64,000 nt of DNA from Anastatus disparis (lineage: Eukaryota > Arthropoda > Insecta > Hymenoptera > Eupelmidae): positions 3,869,001 to 3,933,000 of the forward strand of contig JAFFSR010000242.1 of assembly GCA_017163975.1 (NCBI GenBank), given 5' to 3'. Position 1 is the stretch's first letter. Every line of letters starts with the position of its first letter. A model generated the notes under the pieces. It had not been told where the DNA came from, ran no database searches, and saw only the letters and a program-made list of their open reading frames with translations. Shown one piece after another: positions 11,946 to 24,100 of the stretch. Position numbers and translations under genes: made by a program.

Positions 11946-14900
11946 AAAGGAGGAGAGGGTGGCTAAACCAAGGTGTATTGATCATTTTCAGATAGGCGGT
12001 CCAAGCCTATAGTAAGTTGCATTTTCTTTCTCTCGCGTCTCTCGCGCTCGCGCGTACCTTATGTACCCACATTCATGATGATGACGCCGGTTAAAGCTTT
12101 TTCTTCCTCTTTTCCTCTTTCTCTCTCTTTCTCTCGCTTTCCATCTCGCTTATTTTTCTGTCGAAGTTTAGCTTAGGTTGGATTTTAAAAGAAGAGAAAA
12201 AAAAATAGGCGCTCGATGTTTAACAGACTGAATGCCGTTATAGGGAGCTTTTTTCATTTGCAAAAGTTAAATATGGTTAAAAATAGTTTTGGAGTGGGCT
12301 TTTCATCAAATTGCTTATTTAATTATGTTTGTTTACTTGATTATTTATTATTATATCAATATGTAAACATTAAATAAAAATTTTATTCAAAATATTATAT
12401 ACAATAAACCAATGCATGCGCTTGTAAAGTAAATAATTATTTATTTAATAAATATAGTTTAATTAATTTGTTGTAAGAACGCTGTTTAAAAATTTTAATT
12501 TATTAAAGAAAAGACCAAAATGAAAGAACTTTATTATTATAATAAACAAAATTATTTTCATTTTTTACTCTTTTTACAGTGCTCTTATAATGTTATTTAA
12601 TTCTTTAATTGAGAAAAGTAGTAAAAAATTTAATTACATATACCTTCGATCTTACATCTTTATCAAAATAGTACTTTTTGTTTATTATCCAAAACGAAAA
12701 ATAAAAAGTTTCCAATTTATTGTAATAAAATTTCTTTAATCCGTTTGAATAAAAATTAAATTTTGAAAAATAAAAAGCAAATGAAATCTATTATCATAAA
12801 TTCTCTGTTCGTTCCTACAGTCGAACACGACATTATGCAAGATACTTTTTTTTTAATAAACACAAAACTTGTGTCGTACCAATCTTATGAGAATAGAATG
12901 AAAGTCATTCTAGTTATTAAACATAAGAAAGTGTAACAGTTCATTTGAGTGAACCACATTGCGTTGGTTTTTTCCACATTTTTTTTCTTCAATATGATTC
13001 CTTATTGGATCAGCCAGCTTACACGACTTAATGAAAAAAGGGAGAAAACATAACCACATGAGTTTTTTCCATTTTACTTAGTTTTTATGCTTCAATACTT
13101 TTTCATTAATATATTCATATTAGGTCAGGATTATTAAGTTATATACATTTGGGTTTCATTTATTTTTTCAGTTATTTTCTTGTTCATCTTTGAAAATGGC
13201 ACGTGTTTTGGTTGTACTTGGAAAACGTAATAAACTTCTACATGGTTTTCAGTTTAAATTCAAAATGCTAAGCTGCAAGGTAGTTGTGTGAAGGTTTTTT
13301 TATTTGAATTTTTTAATGTTATTAAAGACCAAGGTCATAATTAAGTTTATTAAAAAAAAGAATAAAAAAATTTAATAACACAAAATACTATAATTAACTA
13401 AAATATTTGAACACATGCGTAATGTCAATAATAACCTTGTGAATAAATTTCAAGCATAGAGAATAGTTTTACAAACAAAGTTTGTTATTTTTTATTATTT
13501 CTCGCAGCATGTCATTAATTATATCAGGAAAGTAAGTTATCTTCGCTAATATTTGCTAAAAAGTTGGAATAGGATTAATCAATGTATCACTTGTCTTGTC
13601 AATGCTTGACTTGTTCTACTTAAATGTTCAGTGGAAGTGTTTGAAAAAGATATAGCCGACTAACTTTTATTTGATCAATATTTAAAGTGCTTTATTTCTT
13701 CTCAATATCTATTTGTGATTTTACTCTTTATTATAATAAATTTTATTTTTTTATTATATTATATATAGATCAATATAAAAAACGGAATTTAAAAATTCTA
13801 TTAATAATACATTTCTTAAAAAAAAAAGAACAATTATCACAAATGCATATAAAAAATCAGAAAGGGCAAAAAACCAATAAATTAGAACCTTATCAATAAA
13901 ACGAAATAAACAGAAAGTCAATCAATCAAAGAATTCTGAGTAAAGATCGTAAAGAAATAAAAGAAAAGGATATATATAGCACACATACGTCCATGATAAA
14001 GTTTTATCCATAAATATTCAGTAGTTTCTGGCGTCTCACGCAAAACCAAAGTGAAATAAAAAAAAAGGCTCAAAGTTAAGCTACTGAATTTTTTCCGCTA
14101 CATTTGAAAACATAACGTAACAAAGTAAGTGAGAAAATCACGCAAAACGAGGCTATTTTAATTTAGTTGTTCGACGCACGAGATAAGGGAATTTTTACTC
14201 TTTCCCTTTTTTTTTTATATATCGCGTATGTATATGTATACACACCTCTAGCCGGCAAGACAGGGAAGAAAGAGGAGGAGGTGAAGGTCACCAAGGCAGC
14301 GGGAGGCGTACTTTCGCGCAAATGGCTTCGTTGTAAAATTATTTCTTTCTTCTTCTTTTTTTTTTCTCATTCTTCCAGTAGTCTTTTGCGATTTAGGCGT
14401 AAGCTCTTTCCGTTTCTTCGTTTCATATTAGACTGATTAATTCGCGAGGTACTTACTGGAGCCTTCTGTGAATGAAATGGACTTTTTCACTTGCACACGA
14501 ATATCTTGGCTCTGTGCATGACTTGGCTAAATTATTCAAGACTTTTTGGTGAGGTGTGTTAGATTTTCATTTTTTTAATTGAAACTTTTTAATATTCTAA
14601 AGTGAATTATTATAGACGGATTGTTTAAACAGATAAATTCACTTTTAATAAAATTTTTTATTTCTCTTAAATTTTTAGACCATTAAATATGTTAACTAAA
14701 GAATAATATACTATAGGGTGACTTACTCGGTAAATAATTACCAATCACTATATAAATAATTTGTAATTAATTTAATTTTAATTTTTACGGATTACTTGAG
14801 ATATCAATTAAAATATTTTAGTTGTAATTAAAAATCTAAATATTTGAAAGTTATTATCATGAACAATATTAATTCTCATAAGAGCTATCATATATGCGTT

Positions 14901-15211
14901 TATACTAGCTCAAGAGACATCTTCATAACACCGGAAAATAAAATGCTGTATGAAAAATATTAAAAAAATTTTTGTCTGATTAAAAATAATTTTATTTTAA
15001 GTACATATATGCGTAAATTAGTTAAATTTAAATAGTTTTCATCTGTTGGTGTAAATTTTTTTCTAAAAAAATCGAAACGTTGATTTTACAATTAATGATA
15101 CTTGTAATTATTAAAATTTAACAACATATCTATGCACCTATGTATTTTCAATAATTGTATACTAGTAAAAGTTACATTTTACTTTAAATGTTCATTATTA
15201 ATATTTAGGTT

Positions 15212-15343
15212 TGTTTGATCGATAACAGACTGGTAATGTCAATCGGTCTTTTATATACATACATATATTATAAAAACTATTTTAAAGTTTAGTTAATTTA
15301 TTACAAGCTGTTCATTAACTAATATGTGACTCATTCATTTCTG
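15212..15343. repeat. Dispersed repeat, copy 1 (GTTTGATCGATA family)
   Basis: Starts GTTTGATCGATAACAGACTG and continues with CTGGTAATGTCAAT, AAAGTTTAGTT, ACAAGCT and ATTAACTAA blocks. All of these recur in the same order at 17383-17503. An inverted short copy of the first 21 bases lies at 18789-18809. It is a diverged repeat family without coding content. Confidence 0.6.
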
Positions 15344-15460
15344 CTATTTTAAGCTTTTTAAATTAGCTTTAATAGCTTCAGTTTTATTTTATTATAGTAC
15401 ATATGTAACTTATTTCAGTTAAAAAAAAATTAAATAATATTTTTGGTATTTAAGAACCTA

Positions 15461-15570
15461 TGTAAAATTTCGTTTGATCAGTATATTATTTTAAAAAGTT
15501 ATTTTTGATACTCCGTGTAAAATTTCGTTTGATCAGTATATTATTTTAAAAAGTTATTTTTGACACTCCG
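15461..15570. repeat. 55-bp perfect-period tandem duplication
   Basis: Two adjacent 55-bp units, 15461-15515 and 15516-15570, each starting TGTAAAATTTCGTTTGATCA and ending ACTCCG, nearly identical. The second unit runs directly into the palindromic cluster, and its last 15 bases form part of the first hairpin arm. Confidence 0.9.
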
Positions 15571-15774
15571 TGTGAGAAGCTCGATTTCACGCACGCTGTA
15601 CAAAGTGACACGTGCGAAAATGGAGCTTCTCACACGTCGTGTCAAAAAATAGTGTTCGATACTCGTGCGAGAAAGTGATTTCTTACTCGTGTGACCTTTT
15701 CACCCTCGCTTCGCTCGGGCGCAAACCGCCACACGAGTAAAAAATCACTTTATCGCACTAGTACCGAAATATAC
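15556..15774. repeat. Double palindrome (two adjacent long hairpins)
   Basis: The first hairpin pairs 15556-15582 with 15623-15650 (both arms contain TGTGAGAAGCTC on one strand); CGCACG and CGTGCG blocks also pair inside it. The second pairs about 15652-15692 with 15730-15774; both arms contain TTACTCGTGTG and AAAGTGATTT. The centre of the second is GC-rich (CCCTCGCTTCGCTCGGG). No ORF is present. It looks like a foldback-type or palindromic MITE. Confidence 0.75.
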
Positions 15775-16523
15775 TATTTACTGGATCTAATTGTTAATCC
15801 ATCTACAATAAAAACTAAATTTCATTCGAAAATCTTTTTAATATAAAAATTTTCGATGATTGAAATGTAAAAAATTCACAGAATCTTGTATAAACAATTA
15901 ATCTTTGTTACAATAATTTAAACAAATGATCTACTATCAATACGTAATAAATAAAAAATAATTTGATACCATCAAAAATATATATATACACATGTCACAA
16001 TTTAATGTAAGTAAATTCGTAAAAATAGAATTTTTTGTAGATAAAAAAACCATTAATAGCATAAATTTTGTATTCCGTTACATGATTACACGAAAGTATG
16101 TTCTAAATTTAAGATGGTATAGAAAATCAATTTTAAATGAGTCATCCTCCTTTGGCGTGTAAATATTAACGTGACTCAGGGGGATGAAGCCTAGATATAA
16201 AGTGTGAGGGTAAAATGTGGTATAAAAAAGACTTTAGGGATACTAAAATTATTCATTGTAAATTGGTTTTTTCCATAACAATTTGTTATCTGAAAGCTAA
16301 CACTTAAATTTTCCAAATTACTTTTTTTACAATTATAGTTGTATACGATTATACAAAAAATTGTCGTTTTTTTAAGATAAAGTAAATTTCCAACGAATCA
16401 TATTAAACTTTTATGTATATGTTCTTTATTTATTCATCAAATTATCTATTGAATTCACGCTTATGTATTTAAAATTTTTTTACCAATAAAATATTTATTG
16501 GCGTTTTGAGTTTGCTGCTTTAA

Positions 16524-16857
16524 ACAGAAAGAAATTTGGCAATAGAAGATTTGAATGCAGATTGAAATACTGAATAAATGTTTATTGAATAATGTATTAC
16601 TATTTTGAACTTTGTTAATGAAATAGTTGGTAATATATAATTTTAACGATCCTTGTAATACAGAATTCAATGCACTGACATCTGAGATGTCAAGTTTCGT
16701 AATTCTTTTTTTCTTTGTTGACGTGTGGGATACGGTATTTCGAAGCTTCTTCAAATGTTATATTACAATTTTCAGATAAATGCTCATTATTTCGCTTAGT
16801 TTTGAAATCGTATACAACCAGAAAATCTTAATCATCCATTGCCAAATTTCTTTCTGT
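16524..16857. repeat. Perfect 20-bp inverted repeat enclosing 334 bp
   Basis: ATTGCCAAATTTCTTTCTGT at 16838-16857 is the exact reverse complement of 16524-16543. The arms could be the remaining ends of a small DNA element or a chance-preserved inverted duplication. No target-site duplication is obvious. Confidence 0.6.
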
Positions 16858-17382
16858 GCAATATGTAAGCACATGATGATTTAGTAAGAGATTTAAATAT
16901 TCCCACTATCGCACATTTCCTAGAACACGATTATCATATTTTATTTATATAATAATTATTCCTGGAATTTATGTCTTTTCATCATTTTAATGTGATGCAG
17001 TTAACTTATAACAGTCATTTTTCCAAATAAAAAAAAAGAGGACGAATTTCATTTGAACTAAAAGAGAAATAAAGTGCAACTTTTTTGTGAAAATAACACT
17101 TGACTACTTTCTGTTATAGTAAGATAAATTGATATTACTCCATTATTCAAAGAGAACAATCATTTTATTATTTATATAAACATATTTTACATTATTTTTA
17201 TAAACAATTAAAAACGAATATTTGTATGAAGCGTGAATTTCAGCCTCTAGTTTATAAAAGAACGAAGTTAAAGAAGCATCTAAACATTGATTTTATAGAT
17301 ATTTAGCAATAAATATGTATAACTTTACATTTTTAATAAATATTCTCTGGTAAAAGTTTGAAATTCACTTAAATTTACCTTA

Positions 17383-17503
17383 GTTTGATCGATAGCAAAC
17401 TGGTAATGTCAATATATATGCATGTATTCATATAAATATCAAACTTATTCCAAAGTTTAGTTTAATTTGTCGCAAGCTATCTATTAACTAAATGACTCGT
17501 TCA
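17383..17503. repeat. Dispersed repeat, copy 2 (GTTTGATCGATA family)
   Basis: Same block order as 15212-15343, about 2.17 kb downstream and in the same orientation, with more divergence in the AT-rich middle. Confidence 0.6.
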
Positions 17504-18788
17504 TTAATTATTATTTTGAACTTTACTAATTTTAAAACAAATTTTAATAATTATAATTATTCTAATTACTTTTAAATACACTTCTATACATTTTATTGTA
17601 TATTTAAATGATTTTGCTTTAGAAATAAGCTTAAACGTTCAGCTTCAACCTGACAAATGAAATATCTAAAGATTAATGTTTCATTGAAATTAGTCAGTAA
17701 GCATATTGTTTTATCACGAAACTACATCCGAAATCTATTAAAATCATCAATAATTGACGAAGAAAAGCAAAAGATCATTGGTTAATAAAAGATCCAAGAA
17801 GAATAGAAGAATATTCATTTCCATTAGAGTTCGATCGACGAACAATATATTAAGATCTGAAAGAACGGAGAGAATAAGAGAGACCTCGAGAATGTATTTC
17901 TCGAGGCTCATTTTTTGCCTTATCAGCGCTTCTTCATCGGAACTTTTCTCGATTAGTTCAAGATGAATATATACATATATATATATTTGAGGGTACCCTT
18001 TCTTTGGGTTGTGTGATGCTTCAACCCCTCGGAATTTCAGAGTCAATTTCCTCAATTACATTCGATCGCTTCCCCAATCCATCGCCAGCTACTTTCCTTC
18101 TTTTTCTGTTGTTATATAAATATGTTACATAGATGTGGTATTTTCTATTTGTATAGGGGACTTAATATGTAGAGCTATTATTCATTCAAATATTCAAGAT
18201 CAATCGGACAACGTTTTCTTATTTTTTTTATTCTGCTTTCTTTTGTGTGTGTGTATATTTTAGATTTGTTTAATTTTACATTTTATTTTTATATAAAAAC
18301 TTATTCCATCCGTAACAATATCGGTTAATTTTTTGTATATTTATAAATATATCTCTAAAAGAATTTTGAATTAAATCTGCGGTTGCTATAAGATTTTAAA
18401 AGAAGATCCCGATATTACCTTGTTACATTCGAGACAAGATCAAGGAGAGGAGATTATATTCTTTTCGAGACAAGATCAATACAACATATTTCACATACTA
18501 TGAGAATATGAAAAATTTTGTTTATATTAAAATTTTTAATTTTCTTCTTCGTTATTTTTTAATAATCAGAACATTTTATTAAATTTAATAAGTTTAAAAA
18601 ATTTAAATAAGACCGATTGTCTAATAAAATATGGGGAGTTGAACAAAATTTGATATATCCTTTTGCTAAAATTATTATTTTTAATTATTTTCAAAGTAAA
18701 ATAAGTTATATAAATTTATTAAAATATCTGAAAAATATAATGCATAAATAAAAATATCTGTGTAATTAAGAAAATTAAATTACTAAAA

Positions 18789-18809
18789 CCAGTCTCTTAT
18801 CGATCAAAC
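18789..18809 (-). repeat. Inverted fragment of the GTTTGATCGATA repeat
   Basis: Read on the minus strand this is GTTTGATCGATAAGAGACTGG, matching the first 21 bases of the repeats at 15212 and 17383 with a small number of changes. Flanking sequence is not clearly conserved. Confidence 0.45.
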
Positions 18810-19559
18810 TAATCTAAATATTTATAGAAAAAATTTAAAGTGAAATTTAAAATTTTATTAATGAATCATTAATTAAATATAAACGTTTGCATATTTATTT
18901 TTAAATTTTATTACTTATTAATAGCGTTCATTGTAAAATTAAAGGAAATTACAAATCCAAATGTCGAAGCTAGTGGCATTCCAATTTTCTCCTCTTATGT
19001 AGATGCAATTTTTTAGCTCAATATATGAATAAATATTTAAACTTTGTAGTGCCTATGATTGCTTAAAACTCCTTCAATAGCATAACTTTTATAAAATAGC
19101 TCTGTATGAAAAATACAAAATTTTATAATAATATTTAAACATGAACTCTCATTTGTGATTTTTTATTTTAAATATCAGTTGAGACCTCGCATGAGATTCT
19201 ACGTCTAATTCCTTTTTATCATTTAAAATCCTCATAAAATAGAGCCTCTCATTGCCGATAATCGATAAGCTAGAAATTTCTCATACCAGAATCAGTTAAA
19301 TCAGTAAATTGGATATATGATTTGAAAAATTAAAAGAAAATCTCAACATGGTGCATAAAGTGACTCTGTATGACATTACAATCCCTTCTGCGCTCCGTTG
19401 TCAAATCGTTACAGGTGCGCGAGCTTACTGCTTTATTGTTTAATCTATATATGAACTCTTCGTTACTAGTATGGTGTCCTCCACCAAAGTATACATTGGT
19501 AAATGCAACAATTGAAAAATCTAGAAGCCACTACTATATTTTTTAGTTGGTCGTACTAA

Positions 19560-20110
19560 ATAGATCATCTTGAATAAGAGATCCAAAAGTGAATCCCAAA
19601 CACTGGATTTTTTACATTGAACATTTTCACTTTCCGTTTTTGAACAAAATTATATAAAAATCACACATCTGTCAAAGCTGCCGCGAATAGCATTCGATTC
19701 TCAGATTATGTGTGCTTTTTCCTTTTAAAAAAGCTTTTGGTTCCAGCATTTTCATCTTCATCTTTATACCTCAAAGCCATATGGGCACACTCCATTAATA
19801 AAACTTTAGTGCCATTATCAGTATCTAATAAGACTTGGTAAAAAGCCAAATTTTTTTATTGCATTTAAATAATAATATAGAATAACTTTTGGATTGTTTT
19901 TGGTTGTCGATACATTGAACCATACTACTTTTCTAGAATACCCATCAATTGCACCATAAATGACAAATCTATGTAGTATCAATACTTTCAGTACAGTTCT
20001 TATGTCTCACTTTTAAATTATAAATTTTATCACAACCTTTTCCACGTGACTTTATATTCCAAATTATATCCTCTACCTTGTAACTCTAAAAGAATAGCAA
20101 TATTTATTGG
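19560..20110 (-). pseudogene. Degenerate integrase/transposase-type ORF (mobile-element relic)
   Basis: Read on the minus strand, successive fragments in different frames resemble the integrase-like catalytic core found in some eukaryotic mobile elements. About 20080-20040 gives LELQGRGYNLEYKVTW. About 19970-19890 gives YGAIDGYSRKVVWFNVSTT, which fits the strand around the first or second acidic residue. About 19830-19750 gives DTDNGTKVLLMECAHMAL, matching the D-x-N-G-T block typical of DDE/RNase H-fold integrases. Frame changes and stop codons between the blocks show it is dead. The order of motifs in one direction over about 500 bp supports a real relic. The exact element family is not determined; no terminal repeats were identified. 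Being non-functional, it has no expected product. Confidence 0.65.
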
Positions 20111-20463
20111 AAAACAAAGTTTTTTCTTTTCAATCCATTTTTATTAAAAATTCTTGAAAGAGTTCTCAAAGAAATTCTTATATTATATTTTTTATACAAC
20201 ATATGAATAATTTCTTTATAACTATCAAAATACTTTTCTAATTTCTCAAAATAAAATATACTATTTTTACTCTTTTTTTCATCGACTTGCTGTGAATTCT
20301 GTCTATCCGTCTATTCAGAAGGAATATTGGAATAACTTTTAAACTAATTTCGAGTCGACTATTAAACTCGAATTTTTCGAATTACTCGAGTAATTCATAT
20401 TTCTTCGAGTAGTTTGTATTTTTTCGAGTAATTAAACTATGCACCTTGCTTGCCTTTCTTCGT

Positions 20464-21178
20464 TTAAATAGGGGCACACACTCGGTGCCTGTAGGTGGCG
20501 CGTGACGCTTCCGTACTTTTGATTACATCGAAGATTGTGTCGTCAACAGCAGCGGCTAAAAGAGAGAAAGAGAGAGAGAGAAGGAGAAAGAAAGAAATAC
20601 ATGAGACCTCGCGAATATATAGGTTTCTCGTGGAAAAACGTAAATACGCCTGCGCACCCATTTCGTTTTTCTCATCTCTCTTAATTCGAGAAGTGAATAT
20701 ACATTACAACACGTTAAAACATTGTGCGTTATACATTAATATATATACAAGCACAAAAGACAAATATTAGGACGTATATATATGTGCATGTATATATAAC
20801 AGATTTCCAGGTGGTTTATCTTACAAAGCTTGTAAAAGTCGCGCACCGTTTTCGCCGTGCTCGCAGTAGTTTGACGACAAAGAAGGGTTATTTTCATTAG
20901 TGTTAATAGTTACGAGTGTTATACGAGAATACGAATCAAAATATATTAGATTATTAAGTTTACGCACGCGTATTAAAAAAAGTACCTATATCGAAAACTT
21001 CAAACAGCAAAGAGGGCTGGTCCCTCAGAGAGAAATAAAAAAAAGGGCTCGAATATTTATCAGATCTTCCGTTAAGATAAGGAAAAGAAAGATTTTATTA
21101 TTTTTTATTTAGTTTAATTAATTATATTGTCCGTCCGTGTAAAAGCGCGACGGCAAACATTAAGACGATTCACGTTCT
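20464..21178 (+). promoter_or_regulatory. Probable UBE3A promoter and 5' UTR
   Basis: Composition rises in GC and CpG immediately upstream of the UBE3A ATG, with a purine (GA) run at 20560-20595 and pyrimidine/purine-rich patches. No TATA box stands out and the start site cannot be fixed. Short ORFs on both strands here carry no recognisable protein. Confidence 0.4.
20488..20501 (+). promoter_or_regulatory. Possible CTCF-type insulator site
   Basis: CCTGTAGGTGGCGC agrees with the insect CTCF core AGGTGGCGC and most of the longer vertebrate-type motif. It lies about 700 bp upstream of the UBE3A start codon. A single motif match in 64 kb may be chance. Confidence 0.3.
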
Positions 21179-24100
21179 ATGAGCGCTAAGGGCCAAGGGG
21201 ACCCTGGAGAAGATCTCGCATCCAGGTTTGTTATTTTTATTTTCTTTTTTTATTCTCTTTTTTCTACTTTATTTTGTAAAAGATGAAGAATGTTTATATG
21301 TGTGGGATGAAAGCTTTATATTTATAAACCGTGCGTGCGCGCTGTTCACGCGTATTCCGTCTCGCTCTTACTATGTTTCCAAGTTGATATAGTCGATATT
21401 TTATAGCATCAAATGTTTATACGCAATATGTATATGTGCATATGTGTCTAACACAACGTCGATTTTAACGACAAGTTAAAAGAATAACGATAAATTTGGC
21501 TTGTTTTGTTGACCATTTGTTTATTATGTAATTACTATTTTTTTTATTGACTTGAGAGTTAACCTCTATATTGAAAATTTATTTTTTTTTTCCAAAAGAA
21601 AACTCTAGAATTTTTGAGTTTGACAGTTGATTTTGAGACATTTAAATTTTAGGATTTTTTTAAACAGCTTTCTCCTGCAGTTAGCTTGAATGTTAAGTAG
21701 CTTTACTATATTATTGGCTTTGTTTACATTTAAAATCCATTTTATACACATTGGTGTATGAATGACTTGAATTTAAGGTTATTTTAAAGATTATTGTTTC
21801 TAAATTTTAAAGTGCTTTGTTATTTCATTGTTTTCTCTCTTTGATCTTCAGCATCTTTGTTCATAAATCTTGATGATTCCTCTTCCCATCTCTCTGTTTC
21901 TACAGTTTATAATTAGCATTTTGTCTTTAATGCTTTGTGCGTATCTGTGTGTGTTTATTTTTATCTCTGCTGAGAAATGCCAAAAAATTTGTTCTTTCTT
22001 TTCTTTTCCGGTACTTTTATTTTAAATTAAAAATTCATTCAATAACCTTTGTCCATGTGCAGAAGTTTATAAATAGATGTTTCGTTTAAAATGAATTTTA
22101 AATTTTTATAGGGTAGGAGCAGAGAGCCCTTGCAGCGACATGAAGCGTACAGCTGCCAAGAAGTTAATCGAGCGCTACTTCTACCAGCTGATGGATGGTT
22201 GTGGTAACCCCAGCTGTGACAATCAGTATTGCGCATCAAGTGGCAAAGTAAGTAGGAATTTTTTCTTAGATTGTTCTTATGTTTTCTAGTATCTAGTTAT
22301 TAATAAAATAAATATTAAGTCATAATCTAAAATGAGATTCAATGTTTCATATTTAATCATGTTAGCAAATCTACTAATTTTTTAAAATTATAAACAAAAA
22401 AGTAATATGAATAAACAAAGCTATTAGGTTTTATATTTATAAATATATTTTATAGTGTATTTTAAATAGATCAACTTAATTTAGAATTTTATTTAAGAAT
22501 TTTAATTTTGATTTAATTTTTTTTTAATCAATTAAAATAGTCTTATTTATTTTATGTTATTTTTGAATGATGGATGGATTCCTTATCATAAAAATAATTT
22601 TTTTTTATTTAAAAAATTACTCATTATTTATATTTTAGGTTACAAACCTTACGCCAAACGAAGCAGCAGCTCAAGCAATTAATTTATTCTCTAAAGACGC
22701 AAGATTGTGTGACGGTGTACAACCAACTAAAGTTGCAAGAACAACCCTGGAGCCAGGACCAGCATCTTTGGCTAAAAGCCTACCAAACAAAAATGTCAGT
22801 CCTACATGCTCTTTGGAAGGTGTGTTACAAAATTTGTATTATAAAGTTTTACTAAAACCAAATCGTGACCTACTTAGAATGTACCTTTTTTAATTTAGAA
22901 GCTCTTTATATTAACGAAAGTAATATGAGTATATCAGAGGAAGCATCAAATTTAGATTCACCCAATATTGTTGATTATTCAAGTGAAACTGATGACAAAA
23001 GTATTATAATTGATTTTGTCAAATCTGTTAATGGAAGTGTGTTATAAATTTTTAATTAGTTTTAAAATTCTATGAATTTTACATGTCACAGTGTTCCTAA
23101 AAATTTTAGATTCGGGCAACGCGAAAAAGTCTAAGCGTAAAAATCACAAAACGTCAAGTTCAACAATAACTAAGAAAAAAAAAGAAAGAAAATCGGGCCA
23201 TCTAGTCAAGTCACTCAGAAACTCAGAATCTACTGAAAATAAGAATCTACTAATTAATAAATTACTTATGTTGGCTTTATACCTGAGATATGTTGATGCC
23301 AAAAACTTAATTTACGAATCAAAAAATGAATGAATTTTATATTAAAAATTGTTTTGTACCTTTTTGTACTTTCATATAAACGTGAAGTTAATACGTTAAA
23401 TTACCGATAATGTATAAATCCAATAAATAAATATATAAATCATATTTTCTACAATTTTTAATATTTATTAAATTATTTGAATAAAAATTATTCTTAAGGA
23501 AAAATTTTAAGAATTTGTAAATTATATTTCTATTTTTTTTTCTATTTTATAGGAAAATCAGTGCCATATCTTACAGAAGCCAAACTCTTGGATATCATCA
23601 ACAAATGTAAATCAGAGAGTTCTTACTCTCTTCTTATTAGAACTTTGGGTGAAGTCTTTTCATCGGCACAAGCTTTGAGCCGAAGTTTTCAAAAGACTGA
23701 AAAAAATGATTCACCACTCACAGCCTTACTGGACAGAGCTTCTGCATCTTTATTATGCCCTCCAGGAGATTTAAGCAAGGAAGCAGTGAGATCATTACAA
23801 GGTGAGGATAAAGAAGAAGATAGTAGTGACCCTGCACCTAAAGTTCCTCAACTTGATGACACCAGTGTAGATTTGCCAGCTGTCCGCAGAGCTTTTACAG
23901 CTCTTTGGTCCTTGCCAGGTATGAGCATCAATCTAATTTGAAAAATTTTTTTAAATAAAATTTGTTGAAGTAACTAATTTTTTAAAAGTAATAATAAATT
24001 TTTATTCAAACGAAAACGGAAAATATATTACAGTATGAAAATTATAAAGGGAAATAATTTTCTTTAGGAGAAGCATTTGAATCTGCCTTGGTACATGCTC

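Larger units (their letters stand above)
10761..15460. other. Intergenic DNA, no gene seen
   Basis: Mostly AT-rich. A GA/CpG-containing patch lies at 11790-12180 and a slightly GC-richer patch at 14160-14460. The longest ORFs (10790-11206 minus, 14167-14436 plus) are Lys- or Phe-rich homopolymer translations without domain features. Confidence 0.5.
15775..19559. other. AT-rich intergenic DNA with repeats, no gene seen
   Basis: Apart from the inverted repeat at 16524-16857, the repeat at 17383-17503, its inverted fragment at 18789-18809 and a 16-bp direct repeat (TTCGAGACAAGATCAA, about 18428 and 18465), I see nothing. The 97-residue minus ORF at 16461-16754 starts at a non-ATG codon, overlaps the inverted repeat and has no recognisable domain. 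Confidence 0.5.

Noticed and set aside
16461..16754. 97-aa minus ORF
   Set aside because: Starts at a TTG, overlaps one arm of an inverted repeat and shows no recognisable family.
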